From assembly GCA_020160755.1 (NCBI GenBank), contig JAIUPN010000006.1, forward strand, positions 204,307 through 268,306: DNA of 64,000 bases, given 5' to 3'. A program made the translations under genes and the position numbers. The DNA comes from Pseudomonadota bacterium (GTDB taxonomy: Bacteria; Pseudomonadota; Alphaproteobacteria; Sphingomonadales; Sphingomonadaceae). The stretch's first letter is position 1, and every line of letters starts with the position of its first letter. Below the pieces are notes generated by a model. The model saw nothing but the letters and a program-made list of their open reading frames with translations. It was not told where the DNA came from and made no database searches. Positions 9,224 to 18,097 of this stretch are shown here, piece by piece.

Positions 9224-10302
9224 TTTTCTACTCCAGCCTTTTTGGCTTCAATAACCACATCGTCGACGCGCCCAATAGCGTCGTGGCCCAAATCCTCAAC
9301 CTCTACCAAAGCGGCATTGAGTTCGGCGCCCATCACCATACCCAATCCCACAAGGTAGAAAAAGAAGAGCGCGACCATGACACCCGCGAGGCTGCCGTAA
9401 GTTGCGTCGTAGCTGAGCAGGCTGGCCAGCAAGGGCGGCAGCGCGAGCGTTACGCCGATCCACCAGAGGGTCGTGAACAGCGCGCCGGGCCATTTGGGGA
9501 ATTGCCGCCGCCGGTATTTCGACGGCGTCAGGCTGTAAAACAGCATATAGATGGCGAGGAACAGGCCAAGCCCCGACACACCGCGCGAAATCGCGACGAC
9601 GCCGACCGACTGATATCGTTCGGGGAGTACGCGCGTGACGAACTGTTCGACCCCGACGATCAGCACCTGCATGCTGAACGACAGCAGCATCAGCACGACG
9701 GCGCCGGTGATGATGCCGATCGACAGCAGCCGGTAATGGAAGAATCCCTTGGAAAAATGCGTGCCATAAGCGCGGCGGAGGATGTCGCGCACGGTCTCGA
9801 TCAGGCTGCCGACGGTCCAGAGCGCGACGAGCGCGCCGAGCCACAGGAAGATGCCCGTGCGCGCCGTCATCACCTCGCGGATCGGTCCCGACAGCGCCTT
9901 GGCGACCGTCGGCGGCATCGTCGAGAAAACCGCTTCGATCGCCGCCTCACCCCCGACGCTGCCGCCGAAAAGCGACAGCGCCGCGGCGAGCAAAATGAAG
10001 AAGGGGAACAGCGCGATCAGCGCCAGATAGGCGAGATTGCCCGCGTGGATGAAGCCGTCGGTGTAGGTGCCGACGACGACGCGGCGCGCAATGCGCCAGG
10101 CGCGTGTGCCCGGCCCGAGCTGCTCGCGGCTGCGGTCGATGACCCCCTGCGCCCGCGCGCGCAGCTTGATGCGTTTCGCGCGCTCGGCGCGCGCTTCGGG
10201 CGAGTGCGGCGAATGGCCCTCGGCCAGAAATTCCTTGCCGACCTCGTCGGCAACCTCGCGCTCGAGCGCGGCGACGATCCTTTTCTCGCTGGCGTCAGCC
10301 AC
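9220..10302 (-). CDS. YihY/BrkB-family inner-membrane protein
   Basis: 360 residues from a GTG at 10302, 3 bp after the DnaJ-like gene. After a charged cytoplasmic N-terminus of about 75 residues the protein has six hydrophobic segments and the family motifs HAGNLAYLALIALFPFFILLA (helix 1) and the YDATYGSLAGVMVALFFFYL region. The C-terminal MGAELNAALVEVE is the usual end of the conserved domain. The family (formerly called ribonuclease BN by mistake) is a membrane protein group without an agreed biochemical role. It overlaps fabI by 4 bp. Confidence 0.93.
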   Translation of the reverse strand: MADASEKRIVAALEREVADEVGKEFLAEGHSPHSPEARAERAKRIKLRARAQGVIDRSREQLGPGTRAWRIARRVVVGTYTDGFIHAGNLAYLALIALFPFFILLAAALSLFGGSVGGEAAIEAVFSTMPPTVAKALSGPIREVMTARTGIFLWLGALVALWTVGSLIETVRDILRRAYGTHFSKGFFHYRLLSIGIITGAVVLMLLSFSMQVLIVGVEQFVTRVLPERYQSVGVVAISRGVSGLGLFLAIYMLFYSLTPSKYRRRQFPKWPGALFTTLWWIGVTLALPPLLASLLSYDATYGSLAGVMVALFFFYLVGLGMVMGAELNAALVEVEDLGHDAIGRVDDVVIEAKKAGVEK

Positions 10303-10305
10303 GCA

Positions 10306-11241
10306 TCACACGCCAAGCTCCGCCCGCACGGCGCGGTCGTCGGTCCATTCGCTGAGCAGCGTCACCAGCGCATCGTCGTCGGCGGGCAGGTCGACCATCA
10401 GCCGCACGAGCTGGTCGCCGCGGCCGCCGCCTTTCTGGCTGAATCCCTTGCCCTTGAGGCGCATCACCTTGCCCGACGACGATCCCGCGGGGATCGACAG
10501 CATCACCGGCCCGTCGACGGTCGGCACCTTGATCTTCGCGCCCTTGACCGCCTCGTTCAGCGTCACCGGCAGGTCGAGACGGATGTTCGCGCCGTCGCGT
10601 TCGTAAAAGGGGTGATCCTTGACCGTGATCGTCACGATACCGTCGCCGTTGCCACCCGGCCCCGGCTGCCCCTTGCCGGCAAGGCGCATCTGCGTGCCGG
10701 TTTCGACCCCGGCGGGCAGTTTCAGGTCGATCGTGCCGCCATCGGCCAGCGTGATCCGCTGCGGCGCCTGCGTCGCGGCGTCGATGAACGATACCGACAG
10801 ACGATAAGCGACATTGGCGCCCTTCTGCGGCGGCGCGCTGCGACCGCCGAAGCCGCCGAACGGGCCGCCCGCGTTGCCGCCGCCGCGACCGCCGAACAAT
10901 CCTTCGAAAATGTCGCCGAAATCGGCGCTTTCGTTCCCGAAGCCGCTGAAGCCGCCAGGGCCGGTACGCTGGTCGCCGCGGAATCCGCCTCCGCCGCCAT
11001 AGCCGAAGGGCATGGCGGGATTGCCCTCACCGTCGATCTCGCCGCGATCGAACTGCGCGCGCTTCGTCTTGTCCGACAGGATGTCATACGCCTTGGTCAC
11101 GTCGGAGAATTTCTCCGACGCCTTCGGGTTGTCCTTGTTCTTGTCGGGGTGCAGTTCCTTGGCGAGCTTGCGATACGCGGACTTGATCTCCGCTTCGCTT
11201 GCACTCTTCGCAACGCCCAGGGTGGAATAGGGATCGGCCAT
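10306..11241 (-). CDS. DnaJ/CbpA-type co-chaperone without zinc finger
   Basis: 311 residues from ATG 11241. The reading frame stays open far upstream to 11892, but that part is antisense to pdxH. An N-terminal J-domain (about residues 1-70) has the HPD motif in KELHPDKNKDN that stimulates DnaK ATPase. A Gly/Phe-rich linker (GGGGFRGD, FGGFGG) and two C-terminal substrate-binding beta domains follow. The CxxCxGxG zinc-finger repeats of classical DnaJ are absent, so this is a CbpA-like type II co-chaperone. It is the first gene of the six-gene minus operon and is divergent from pdxH. Confidence 0.93.
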   Translation of the reverse strand: MADPYSTLGVAKSASEAEIKSAYRKLAKELHPDKNKDNPKASEKFSDVTKAYDILSDKTKRAQFDRGEIDGEGNPAMPFGYGGGGGFRGDQRTGPGGFSGFGNESADFGDIFEGLFGGRGGGNAGGPFGGFGGRSAPPQKGANVAYRLSVSFIDAATQAPQRITLADGGTIDLKLPAGVETGTQMRLAGKGQPGPGGNGDGIVTITVKDHPFYERDGANIRLDLPVTLNEAVKGAKIKVPTVDGPVMLSIPAGSSSGKVMRLKGKGFSQKGGGRGDQLVRLMVDLPADDDALVTLLSEWTDDRAVRAELGV

Positions 11242-11373
11242 TTTGCTCCTGTAGCCCGATAAGTGACTGGCCGTGAAGGCCCGATTGCGCCTCGATGTGG
11301 GAATGCGCCGCAAGCGGATCAAGTTTCGCATATGCGCTCGACCATGCGCGCGCGGCGCATTATGACCGCGCGC

Positions 11374-11952
11374 ATGACGGACGATCCCTTTGCCCTGTTC
11401 GACAGCTGGTTCGCCGAAGCGCGCGCCAGCGAACCCAACGACTCCAACGCGATGGCGCTCGCGACGACGACGCCCGACGGCCACCCGTCGCTGCGCATGG
11501 TGTTGCTGAAGGGGCATGGGCCCGACGGATTCATCTTCTACACCAACCTCGACAGCCGCAAGGGCGGCGAGCTTGCGACGAACCCGCATGTCGCGTTGCT
11601 GTTTCACTGGAAATCGCTGCGGCGGCAGATTCGCATCGAAGGCGCGGTGACGCCGGTCGACGACGCGACCGCCGACGCCTATTTCGCGACGCGCAGCCGC
11701 GACAGCCAGCTTGGCGCGTGGGCGAGCAACCAGTCGCGCCCGCTCGACAGCCGTGAGACGTTCGAGACGCGCTTCGAAGAGATGCAGGCGCGGTTCGAGG
11801 GCAAGGACGTGCCGCGCCCGCCGCGCTGGTCGGGATGGCGCGCGACGCCCTCTGCCATCGAATTCTGGCAGGATCGCGCGCATCGGCTGCACGAGCGCAC
11901 CCGCTTCGTGCGGACCGGCGACGGGTGGACCAGCGGGTTGCTCTACCCATGA
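11374..11952 (+). CDS. pdxH: Pyridoxamine 5'-phosphate oxidase
   Basis: About 192 residues from ATG 11374; an alternative in-frame ATG at 11362 adds four residues, and neither has a clear Shine-Dalgarno. The FMN enzyme oxidises pyridoxine- or pyridoxamine-5'-phosphate to pyridoxal 5'-phosphate. Family landmarks are [23 protein letters not shown], the FMN-binding [28 protein letters not shown], and the [11 protein letters not shown] and [12 protein letters not shown] segments. The stop codon overlaps the start of the phzF-like gene by 4 bp (ATGA). Confidence 0.95.
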   Translation: MTDDPFALFDSWFAEARASEPNDSNAMALATTTPDGHPSLRMVLLKGHGPDGFIFYTNLDSRKGGELATNPHVALLFHWKSLRRQIRIEGAVTPVDDATADAYFATRSRDSQLGAWASNQSRPLDSRETFETRFEEMQARFEGKDVPRPPRWSGWRATPSAIEFWQDRAHRLHERTRFVRTGDGWTSGLLYP

Positions 11953-12770
11953 GCGCGCCGCGCCGCCTTCCGATCAGCCAGGTCGACGCCTTTGCCGACC
12001 GCCCGTTCACCGGCAATCCGGCTGCGGTGATGCCGCTCGAAGAATGGCTTCCCGATGCGGTGCTACAGGCGATCGCGGCCGAGAATAATCTCGCCGAGAC
12101 CGCCTTCCTGATCCCCGACGAGAGCGGCGAAGCCGATTATGAGCTGCGTTGGTTCACGCCGGGGGTCGAGGTCGCCCTGTGTGGCCACGCGACGCTCGCG
12201 AGCGGGCACGTGCTGCTGTCGGCCGCCCAGTGGCGCAATGACATGACGTTCCGCACGCGCAAGGCGGGGATTTTGCGCGTCGCACGAAACGGCGAGGACG
12301 AGGGCTACAAGATGGCGCTGCCCGCATACCCGCCCGCGGCGAAGGCGATGCCCGATATCGTCCGCGCGATGGGCGGCGATGTCGTCGAAACGCTGTGGCA
12401 CGAGGGCGGTTATGCGTTGATCGTCTACCCCGACGCGGCGAGCGTCCGCGCGCTCGAACCCGACCTTCGCGCGCTCAAGAAGGGGGGCGATATATTATAT
12501 ATCGCAACCGCGCGGGGCGCGGGCGACCCATCGGGGGCCGACGTCGTGAGCCGCGCCTTCGCGCCCGGCGCCGGGATCGACGAGGATCCGGTGACCGGAT
12601 CGGCGCACAGCGTGCTGACGCCCTATTGGACGACGCGGCTGGGGCGCGACCATTTCGCCGCCTATCAGGCGAGCGCACGCGGCGGCCATGTCGGCTGCCG
12701 CCTCGACGGCGCCATGGTCGAGCTCACCGGCACGTGCGTCACGACGCTGGTCGGCGATTTCCTGCTCTGA
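11949..12770 (+). CDS. PhzF-family isomerase-like protein
   Basis: 273 residues from ATG 11949, which overlaps the pdxH stop. PhzF-fold proteins resemble diaminopimelate epimerase. The visible signatures are the N-terminal [16 protein letters not shown] with the catalytic-glutamate region [13 protein letters not shown] (here ENNLAETAF), LCGHATLAS, and the C-terminal [12 protein letters not shown]. Phenazine biosynthesis itself is not implied: no phz genes are nearby, and most members of this family have unknown substrates. Co-transcription with pdxH is likely. Confidence 0.93.
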   Translation: MSAPRRLPISQVDAFADRPFTGNPAAVMPLEEWLPDAVLQAIAAENNLAETAFLIPDESGEADYELRWFTPGVEVALCGHATLASGHVLLSAAQWRNDMTFRTRKAGILRVARNGEDEGYKMALPAYPPAAKAMPDIVRAMGGDVVETLWHEGGYALIVYPDAASVRALEPDLRALKKGGDILYIATARGAGDPSGADVVSRAFAPGAGIDEDPVTGSAHSVLTPYWTTRLGRDHFAAYQASARGGHVGCRLDGAMVELTGTCVTTLVGDFLL

Positions 12771-12797
12771 AGTTTGGCGCGGTACCGGCCCGCTATT

Positions 12798-13955
12798 TCA
12801 AAGCGCTTCGGTCAGGTCGGCGAGATGCCGGCGCAAGGCGGGGAACTGCTCGTCGGTCGTCACGCCGAGCCGCACGATCGTCACCCGCTGCGACGGCGAG
12901 ACGATGATATATTGCCCCTGATGACCGATGCAGGCGAACAGGTCGTTGGGGCCGCGGTCGGGCCATAGAGCCGGGGTCACCCCGGCAGGCCGTTTGCGAT
13001 TGAGCCAGATATGCCCGCCATAGCCCGCGTCGTTCTTCGAAGGGGTGAGCATGAAGCGCATCCAGGTTTCGGGGAGCAGCCGCTGGCCGTTCACGACGCC
13101 ATGGTTGCGCAGGAATTCGCCGAACCTGGCATAGTCGCGCGCGGTCGCGTGCATGATCGACCCGCCGATCATCGTGCCGCGTGCGTCATATTCGGGCGTC
13201 AGGCTGGTCATCCCCAGCGGCTCAATCAGCCGCCCGCCGATGAAATCGCGCATCGCATCGCGGCGCGCGTCGGGGTTCCGCGACGGAGTCAGCGTGTCGG
13301 CGATGATGTCGGCGAGGATCACGCTGGTCGCCGAGCTGTAGTTGAACACCTCGTCGGGCTGCGCCGCCGCGGGCTTCGCTTCGGCAAAGCCCGCCATGTC
13401 GCCCGCGCCGCCACCGAAAAGCATCGCGACCGTATCGCCCTGCCAGACCGGATCGCCGGTCTCGACATGCTCGAGCCCCGACGACATGTGGAGCAGGCTT
13501 CGGAGCGTGATCGCGCCGCGCGGATCGCCGCTGCGCTGCCACGCCTCGACCGGCGCGGGACCGTCAAGCGACAATTGCCCGTCGGCGACGAGGAAGCCGG
13601 TGAGCACCGCGGTGATGCTTTTTGCCATCGACCAGCTGATGAGTTTCGATTCGGGGCCGAACCCGGCGGCGTAGCGTTCGTAGATCGGCTCGCCATCGCG
13701 CAGCACATAGAGCGCGCGCGTCTGCCCCACATCGTCGGCGTCGGTGAAGAGTGCATCGGCGCGCGCGCGGACCGCAGCGGGCAAGGCTGGAAGCGGCTGC
13801 GGCGTATCGACCGCCGCGACGCCGTCGAGCGACGCCCCGAATTTCGGCGCAGGCGCGACGGGCGCCATATTGCCCTGCCCCGCCGCCTGCGTCAGCGACC
13901 AGGCGCCGAGCATCGCGAGGGCCGCACTTGCCAGCAGCCGTTTTTTCGTGATCAT
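12798..13955 (-). CDS. Serine hydrolase, class C beta-lactamase/esterase fold
   Basis: 385 residues from ATG 13955; a start at 13976 would also be in frame but would place seven residues before a good signal peptide. It has an N-terminal signal peptide (ITKKRLLASAALAMLGAWSL) and the catalytic S-x-x-K motif in SWSMAKSITAVLTG. A YSSATSV motif stands where beta-lactamases have Y-x-N, and a conserved GHQGQYI near the C-terminus replaces the KTG box. It is probably a periplasmic esterase or peptidase of the beta-lactamase superfamily rather than a resistance enzyme. Its start codon overlaps the divergent gene's start by 2 bp. Confidence 0.88.
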   Translation of the reverse strand: MITKKRLLASAALAMLGAWSLTQAAGQGNMAPVAPAPKFGASLDGVAAVDTPQPLPALPAAVRARADALFTDADDVGQTRALYVLRDGEPIYERYAAGFGPESKLISWSMAKSITAVLTGFLVADGQLSLDGPAPVEAWQRSGDPRGAITLRSLLHMSSGLEHVETGDPVWQGDTVAMLFGGGAGDMAGFAEAKPAAAQPDEVFNYSSATSVILADIIADTLTPSRNPDARRDAMRDFIGGRLIEPLGMTSLTPEYDARGTMIGGSIMHATARDYARFGEFLRNHGVVNGQRLLPETWMRFMLTPSKNDAGYGGHIWLNRKRPAGVTPALWPDRGPNDLFACIGHQGQYIIVSPSQRVTIVRLGVTTDEQFPALRRHLADLTEAL

Positions 13956-14382
13956 GGCTCGGGTGAATAACATCAATCAGACCGGGCCGACAACGGGTGA
14001 GACGCCGCCGCACGCCGCGCCGCCGCCCGCCGACCCGATCCCCGCCACGAGGCCGCCGAAAGCGGCCCGCTCGAGCGGCTGCCTGCCATGGGCGATCGGG
14101 CTCGCTGTGCTGCTTGCGGTCTTCGCGATCTGGAAATTCCCGGCGTTCAAGGCGCAGGCCGAACTGGGTTCGGCCTATGCCGCGCGCGTCGGCTGTTCGT
14201 GCCGCTATGTCCAGGGCCGCAGCCTCGAAAGCTGCCAAAGCGATTTCGAGCCCGGCATGGACATGGTGTCGCTCAGCGAGGACCCCGCAACGAAAACGAT
14301 CACCGGCAGCGTCCCGCTGCTCGCGTCGCGCAGCGCGCGCCACGCGGGCGCCAGCGGCTGCCTGCTCCGCCCCGACAATTAA
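13954..14382 (+). CDS. Small single-span membrane protein with Cys-containing C-terminal domain
   Basis: 142 residues from ATG 13954; a GTG four codons later is an alternative start. A proline-rich N-terminus (about 45 residues) is followed by one transmembrane helix (LPWAIGLAVLLAVFAIW) and a roughly 80-residue extracytoplasmic domain. That domain has conserved-looking Cys residues in VGCSCRYVQGR, LESCQ and SGCLLRP. I do not recognise a named family. It is divergent from and start-to-start overlapping with the serine hydrolase, and its end overlaps the convergent gene 14379-14624 by 4 bp. Co-regulation with the hydrolase is plausible but only inferred from position. Confidence 0.65.
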   Translation: MARVNNINQTGPTTGETPPHAAPPPADPIPATRPPKAARSSGCLPWAIGLAVLLAVFAIWKFPAFKAQAELGSAYAARVGCSCRYVQGRSLESCQSDFEPGMDMVSLSEDPATKTITGSVPLLASRSARHAGASGCLLRPDN

Positions 14383-14624
14383 CGCCGCAAACGGAGCGCG
14401 ACGAGTGCCAGCGCCGCGGGCGCACCGAAGACAAGCAGCCAGATCGTCGCTTCCTCCGCCCAGCCATATCCGGCATGGAGGACGCCAACGAGCAGGTTGC
14501 CGATCGACGCCACCAGCCAAAGCACGAGGAAGAGGCGCGTCGCCAGGGCGCCGTCCCTGATCGCCAGGCGCAGCACGACCAGCAACGCCAGCCCGGCGAG
14601 AAGCATGATCACCGTGTGCGACAT
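14379..14624 (-). CDS. Small hydrophobic membrane protein
   Basis: 81 residues from ATG 14624. It has three predicted membrane segments (an N-terminal IMLLAGLALLVVLRLA, FLVLWLVASIGNLLVGVLHAGY, and IWLLVFGAPAALALVAL) and a basic C-terminus RLRR. The family is not recognised. It follows the AraC-type gene (14626-15408) by 1 bp in the same direction, so it is probably co-transcribed and coupled. Its function may be tied to the regulator's target, but nothing in the sequence says how. Confidence 0.7.
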   Translation of the reverse strand: MSHTVIMLLAGLALLVVLRLAIRDGALATRLFLVLWLVASIGNLLVGVLHAGYGWAEEATIWLLVFGAPAALALVALRLRR

Positions 14625-14625
14625 C

Positions 14626-15408
14626 CTATTCCACTCCTTCCACGGATAGCGCCGCCGACCGATGGCGCCGCCGCCACTCGCCGGGCGACATGCCGATCTT
14701 GCGGCGAAAGATCGCGCAAAGATGGGCGTGGCTGGAAAAGCCGGTCGCGAAGGCGATTTCGGCGATCGTCAGCGGCCGGTTCATCAGGAACCAGCAGGCA
14801 TGACGCAGCCGCTGGCGCAGCACATATTGCGCCGGCGTGCGCCCGGTCGCGCGCGTAAAGTGGACGATCAGGCTGTTCACCGACATCCCGACCTCGGCCG
14901 CCATATCCTCGACCGTCAGCTGCAGCTCGAGCTGCGTCTGGATGAATGCCATCAGGTCGTTGATGCGCTGGACAATGGCGGGAGAGTCGGGGCGGCCCGC
15001 CATCGCCGCGAGCGTCTCGTCAAGGGTTGCCAGCAGCGGGTCGGCCGCCGCCGCATCGCCCGCGAACAGCGCGCGGACAAGCGCCGCGAGCGCCATGTCG
15101 TGATACGCCGCCAGCGCGCGCGTGCCCGGAGCGACCGTCAGCTTCGCCGCCGGGATCTCGACCTCGATCGTGCGAACCGCGCCCCCCTTTGCCGCAGCGC
15201 GATAACGACGGCCGGCCGGCACCAGCCACATTTCGCCGGGCAGCGGATCGCCGAGCGACGTTCGCTGATCGTCCTGCCAGGTTTCGAGCCAGTGGTAGCT
15301 TCCCGCCTCATACAGGATCAGCGCATGGACATCGCGTTCGATCGTCCAGCTCGACGGGCCATCGATCCGGTCAACGATCGAGGCGACCCTGAGTCCTCCC
15401 ACTTCCAT
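14626..15408 (-). CDS. AraC-family transcriptional regulator
   Basis: 260 residues from ATG 15408. A cupin-like N-terminal sensing region (GSYHWLETWQDD, PGEMWLVPAGRRYRAAAKGG) is followed by a C-terminal double helix-turn-helix of about 100 residues. Both AraC helices are visible: VEDMAAEVGMSVNSLIVHFTR and the signature IAEIAFATGFSSHAHLCAIFRRKIG. Such proteins usually activate nearby genes on ligand binding. The tightly linked 14379-14624 gene is the obvious candidate partner. Confidence 0.93.
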   Translation of the reverse strand: MEVGGLRVASIVDRIDGPSSWTIERDVHALILYEAGSYHWLETWQDDQRTSLGDPLPGEMWLVPAGRRYRAAAKGGAVRTIEVEIPAAKLTVAPGTRALAAYHDMALAALVRALFAGDAAAADPLLATLDETLAAMAGRPDSPAIVQRINDLMAFIQTQLELQLTVEDMAAEVGMSVNSLIVHFTRATGRTPAQYVLRQRLRHACWFLMNRPLTIAEIAFATGFSSHAHLCAIFRRKIGMSPGEWRRRHRSAALSVEGVE

Positions 15409-15576
15409 TACTTGAGTATGGCAAGAATGGGAAAATGTGAAAGCCTGCTATATTTGCCAATTCTATGGTTAAATCGCGCCAACCAATACTTCGCCCGACT
15501 TGGTCGGGTGGAGGAAAAACGAGCGCGAACAAGATTATTTCGCGTGCCCCAGACACGTCGACACAGACCCCCCCCA

Positions 15577-15611
15577 GGCGGGCGACACGATTGTCGCCCG
15601 CCGCCTTTTTT
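15577..15611 (+). terminator. Strong rho-independent terminator with no plus-strand gene before it
   Basis: A perfect 11-bp GC-rich stem (15577-15587 with 15592-15602) with a 4-nt loop is followed after three bases by six T's (15606-15611), so it is oriented to stop plus-strand transcription. The flanking genes are both on the minus strand: the AraC gene starts at 15408 and the hydrolase ends at 15634. There is therefore no obvious plus-strand transcript for it to end. Confidence 0.75.
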
Positions 15612-15633
15612 CCGGCAAATATAGCACCCTAAT

Positions 15634-16557
15634 TCAGGTCACGGCGAGGAACTCGTCCATCGCCAGATTGACCGCATCGGGTGCGTCCCACGGCACGAAA
15701 TGGCCGCAGTCGGGCACCTCGACGATCGTCACGCCGGGAACCAGCTCTTCCATCCCGTCGAGATTGCACGGCGGCAGCGCGACATCGTCGAGCGCCCAGA
15801 TCACCAGCGTCGGGATGTCGAGCTTCGGGAACGGCACCGCCGGCGGTTCGGCATAGGGTTCGTCCATCGCGGGCACATCGATCGTCGAACCGCGATACCA
15901 GTTGATCATCGCGCGGCAGGCGTCGCGATCCTCCCAATCCTTGAGCAGCCGGCCGATCTCGTCGGCGGGCTGGAGTCCGCCGCTCGGCACCCGCCCGGCA
16001 AAAGCATGGGCAAGGATGCCAGCAATGCCGTGCTCTTCGATGATCGCGTCGTTCGCGGGGTCGCGGAAGGTGCGGATATACTGACTCGCGGCGCGCTGGT
16101 CGGCGTCGGTCGCGAGCAGACGCTGAAAGATGCCGGGATGCGGCGCGTTCGCAATGACGGCGCGGGTCACACGGCCCGCCCACTCCGGGTGCAGCCCGCC
16201 CGGCTGGCCGCCGAGCGCGACGCCCCATGCGATCGCGCCACCCCAGTCGTGCCCGACGACCGTGAATTCACCGACGCCAAGCGCATCGGCGAGCGCGAAG
16301 ATATCGGCGATCAGCTTGTCGGGCGTGTAGGATTCGATGTCCTGCGGCTTCGACGATCCGCGATAGCCACGCTGGTCGGGCGCGATGCAGCGGAAGCGCG
16401 TTGCGAAATGCGGCAATTGATGGCGCCAGGTGCGGTGCGATTCGGGAAAGCCGTGGAGAAACATCAGAACCGGCGCGCCCCGCGGCCCGATATCGACGAC
16501 GTCGAGTTCGACCCCGGTAGAAAGCTTCACACGCTGCTGCTCGAAATCGCCGATCAT
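15634..16557 (-). CDS. Alpha/beta hydrolase, epoxide-hydrolase/dehalogenase type
   Basis: 307 residues from ATG 16557. A GTG two codons upstream exists, but the AAAGGAG Shine-Dalgarno is at a proper distance only from the ATG. Hallmarks are the oxyanion motif HGFPESHRTW, the nucleophile elbow GHDWGGAIAWG with Asp as nucleophile (as in epoxide hydrolases and haloalkane dehalogenases), and the catalytic His in PDCGHFVPWDAP. Length is normal. It is probably a soluble epoxide hydrolase-like enzyme; the actual substrate is unknown. Confidence 0.9.
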   Translation of the reverse strand: MIGDFEQQRVKLSTGVELDVVDIGPRGAPVLMFLHGFPESHRTWRHQLPHFATRFRCIAPDQRGYRGSSKPQDIESYTPDKLIADIFALADALGVGEFTVVGHDWGGAIAWGVALGGQPGGLHPEWAGRVTRAVIANAPHPGIFQRLLATDADQRAASQYIRTFRDPANDAIIEEHGIAGILAHAFAGRVPSGGLQPADEIGRLLKDWEDRDACRAMINWYRGSTIDVPAMDEPYAEPPAVPFPKLDIPTLVIWALDDVALPPCNLDGMEELVPGVTIVEVPDCGHFVPWDAPDAVNLAMDEFLAVT

Positions 16558-16707
16558 CGACACCGCTCCTTTGGTTTCTTTTCGAAACCAATCTGGCGGG
16601 GATCATCGCGGCTGGCAAGCTGAGATGACGGGGTATCGGATGAAGGAGACCCCGAAGGCCGGAATGTCGGCTTTGGGGTGGGAAGCAGCCGTTCGCTCAC
16701 TCTCTTT

Positions 16708-16781
16708 CGTCATCCCGGACTTGATCCGGGATCCATAGCCGGCACCGTCGTCGTGGACCCCGGATCAAGTCCGGGGTGACG
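16708..16781. repeat. REP-like inverted repeat
   Basis: Two arms (16708-16730 and 16758-16781) built on the core CCCGGACTTGATCCGGG form a long imperfect inverted repeat with one mismatch and a 27-bp spacer. It lies between the hydrolase promoter side and the pirin gene's 3' end. Related half-copies occur at 23958-23998, and a different but similarly organised palindrome occurs at 29446-29527. Such intergenic palindromes are typical of repetitive REP/BIME-type elements. Confidence 0.75.
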
Positions 16782-16817
16782 ATGATAGATAGGGCAGCTT
16801 CCGGTCGCAACGGCCAT

Positions 16818-17702
16818 CTAAGGATAGCTAACCGTCTTCGGCACTTCGGGAATCGGGATAAACTCGTCGCTGTCGCCGGGGACGAGCGGGAATTTGCGGT
16901 CTTTCCACTCCTGCTTCGCCTCGTTGATGCGGTCGCGCGACGAGCTGACGAAATTCCACCAGACATGGCGCGGCGTCGTGAACGCCTCGCCGCCCAGCAG
17001 CATCACGCGCGCGTCGGTTTCGGCGCGCAGCGTCATCGCCTGCCCCGGTTTCAGGATGTAGAGGCTGTACCGGTCGAGCGCCTCGCCATCGAGGCTCGCA
17101 TCGCCGAGCGCCACCAGCACCGCGCGCTCGTCGGCCTCGGCATCGATCGGGATCGTCGCCCCGGCGTTCATCAATATATCGGCATAGATGGTCGCGCTGT
17201 GCTGCGTCGTCGGCGCGGTCGCGCCCCACAGGCTGCCCATGATCACCCGCGCCGAAACATGGCCGTCCTCGACCAGCGGCAGGGCGCCCGCCGCGACATG
17301 CTCGAACGCGGGATCGATCTCTTCCTTGCCGTCGGGCAGCGCGAGCCAGGTCTGCATCCCCGAAATGCCTGACCCGGTCGCGCGTTCGCCCTGCGGCGTA
17401 CGCTCCGAATGGACGATCCCGCGCCCTGCGGTCATCAGGTTGCACGCGCCCGGACGGATCGTCGCATAGGTGCCGAGGCTGTCGCGATGATCGATCGCAC
17501 CCTCGAACAAATAGGTCAGCGTCGACAGGTTGATATGCGGGTGCGGCCGCACGTCCATGCCCTGCCCGATGTCGAAATGCGCGGGGCCGAACTGATCGAC
17601 GAAGATGAACGGGCCGACCATCGTCCGTGCCTTGTTGGGCAAGGTGCGGCGCACGTCGAACGCGCCGATGTCATGGGTCGAAGGGGTGATGATGGTGAAC
17701 AT
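16818..17702 (-). CDS. Pirin-family cupin protein
   Basis: 294 residues from ATG 17702; the frame is open further upstream, but that part is antisense or in another gene. Pirin signatures are DIGAFDVRRTLPNKARTMVGPFIFVDQFGP and the metal-binding His cluster RPHPHINLSTLTYLFEGAIDHRDSLG. SERTPQGERATGSGISGMQTWLALP and a second cupin barrel follow. Bacterial pirins bind Fe and some have quercetinase activity; others act as regulators. The start shares one base with the stop of the upstream cupin gene (TGATG), so the two are coupled. Confidence 0.93.
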   Translation of the reverse strand: MFTIITPSTHDIGAFDVRRTLPNKARTMVGPFIFVDQFGPAHFDIGQGMDVRPHPHINLSTLTYLFEGAIDHRDSLGTYATIRPGACNLMTAGRGIVHSERTPQGERATGSGISGMQTWLALPDGKEEIDPAFEHVAAGALPLVEDGHVSARVIMGSLWGATAPTTQHSATIYADILMNAGATIPIDAEADERAVLVALGDASLDGEALDRYSLYILKPGQAMTLRAETDARVMLLGGEAFTTPRHVWWNFVSSSRDRINEAKQEWKDRKFPLVPGDSDEFIPIPEVPKTVSYP

Positions 17703-18070
17703 CAGCCAAGCCTTTCCAGCGTCTTGCGGGTCTTGTCGGTTTCGACATTGCCGGTGTTGCGCGTCGTGCCGGGTTCGAGCAGGACGACATGGCATTCGCC
17801 GTCCAGCGCCTCCGGACAATGTTCGACGCCGTGCGGGACGATGATGAACTCGCCGGGCCCGACAATCTCGTCGCGGTCGCGAAACGCCATCTTCATCCGG
17901 CCGGCGACGACGAGAAAGAGTTCATCCTCGACATCATGATGATGCCAGTCGAACTTGCCGTCGAGCTTGACCAGCTTCACCTGAAAATCGTTGATGTCGC
18001 CCGCGACCCGCGGATTCCAGTGATCGCCGATGGTCGCAAAGGCGGCTGCAAGATTGACCTTGGATGCCAT
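17702..18070 (-). CDS. Small single-domain cupin protein
   Basis: 122 residues from ATG 18070; a longer frame from 18088 adds six residues. It is one cupin barrel with the first metal-binding motif DWHHHDVEDELFLVVAGRM and the second PGEFIIVPHGVEHCPEA. Its likely role is a small metal-dependent dioxygenase, isomerase or ligand-binding protein, and it is not further assignable. It is coupled to the pirin gene downstream through a TGATG overlap. Confidence 0.88.
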   Translation of the reverse strand: MASKVNLAAAFATIGDHWNPRVAGDINDFQVKLVKLDGKFDWHHHDVEDELFLVVAGRMKMAFRDRDEIVGPGEFIIVPHGVEHCPEALDGECHVVLLEPGTTRNTGNVETDKTRKTLERLG

Positions 18071-18097
18071 GTCATCCCTCTCCTTCATGGAGCTTCG

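Noticed and set aside
13744..13953. N-terminal extension of the small membrane protein back to 13744
   Set aside because: That part is antisense to the serine hydrolase signal peptide region and is low-complexity Arg/Ala-rich.
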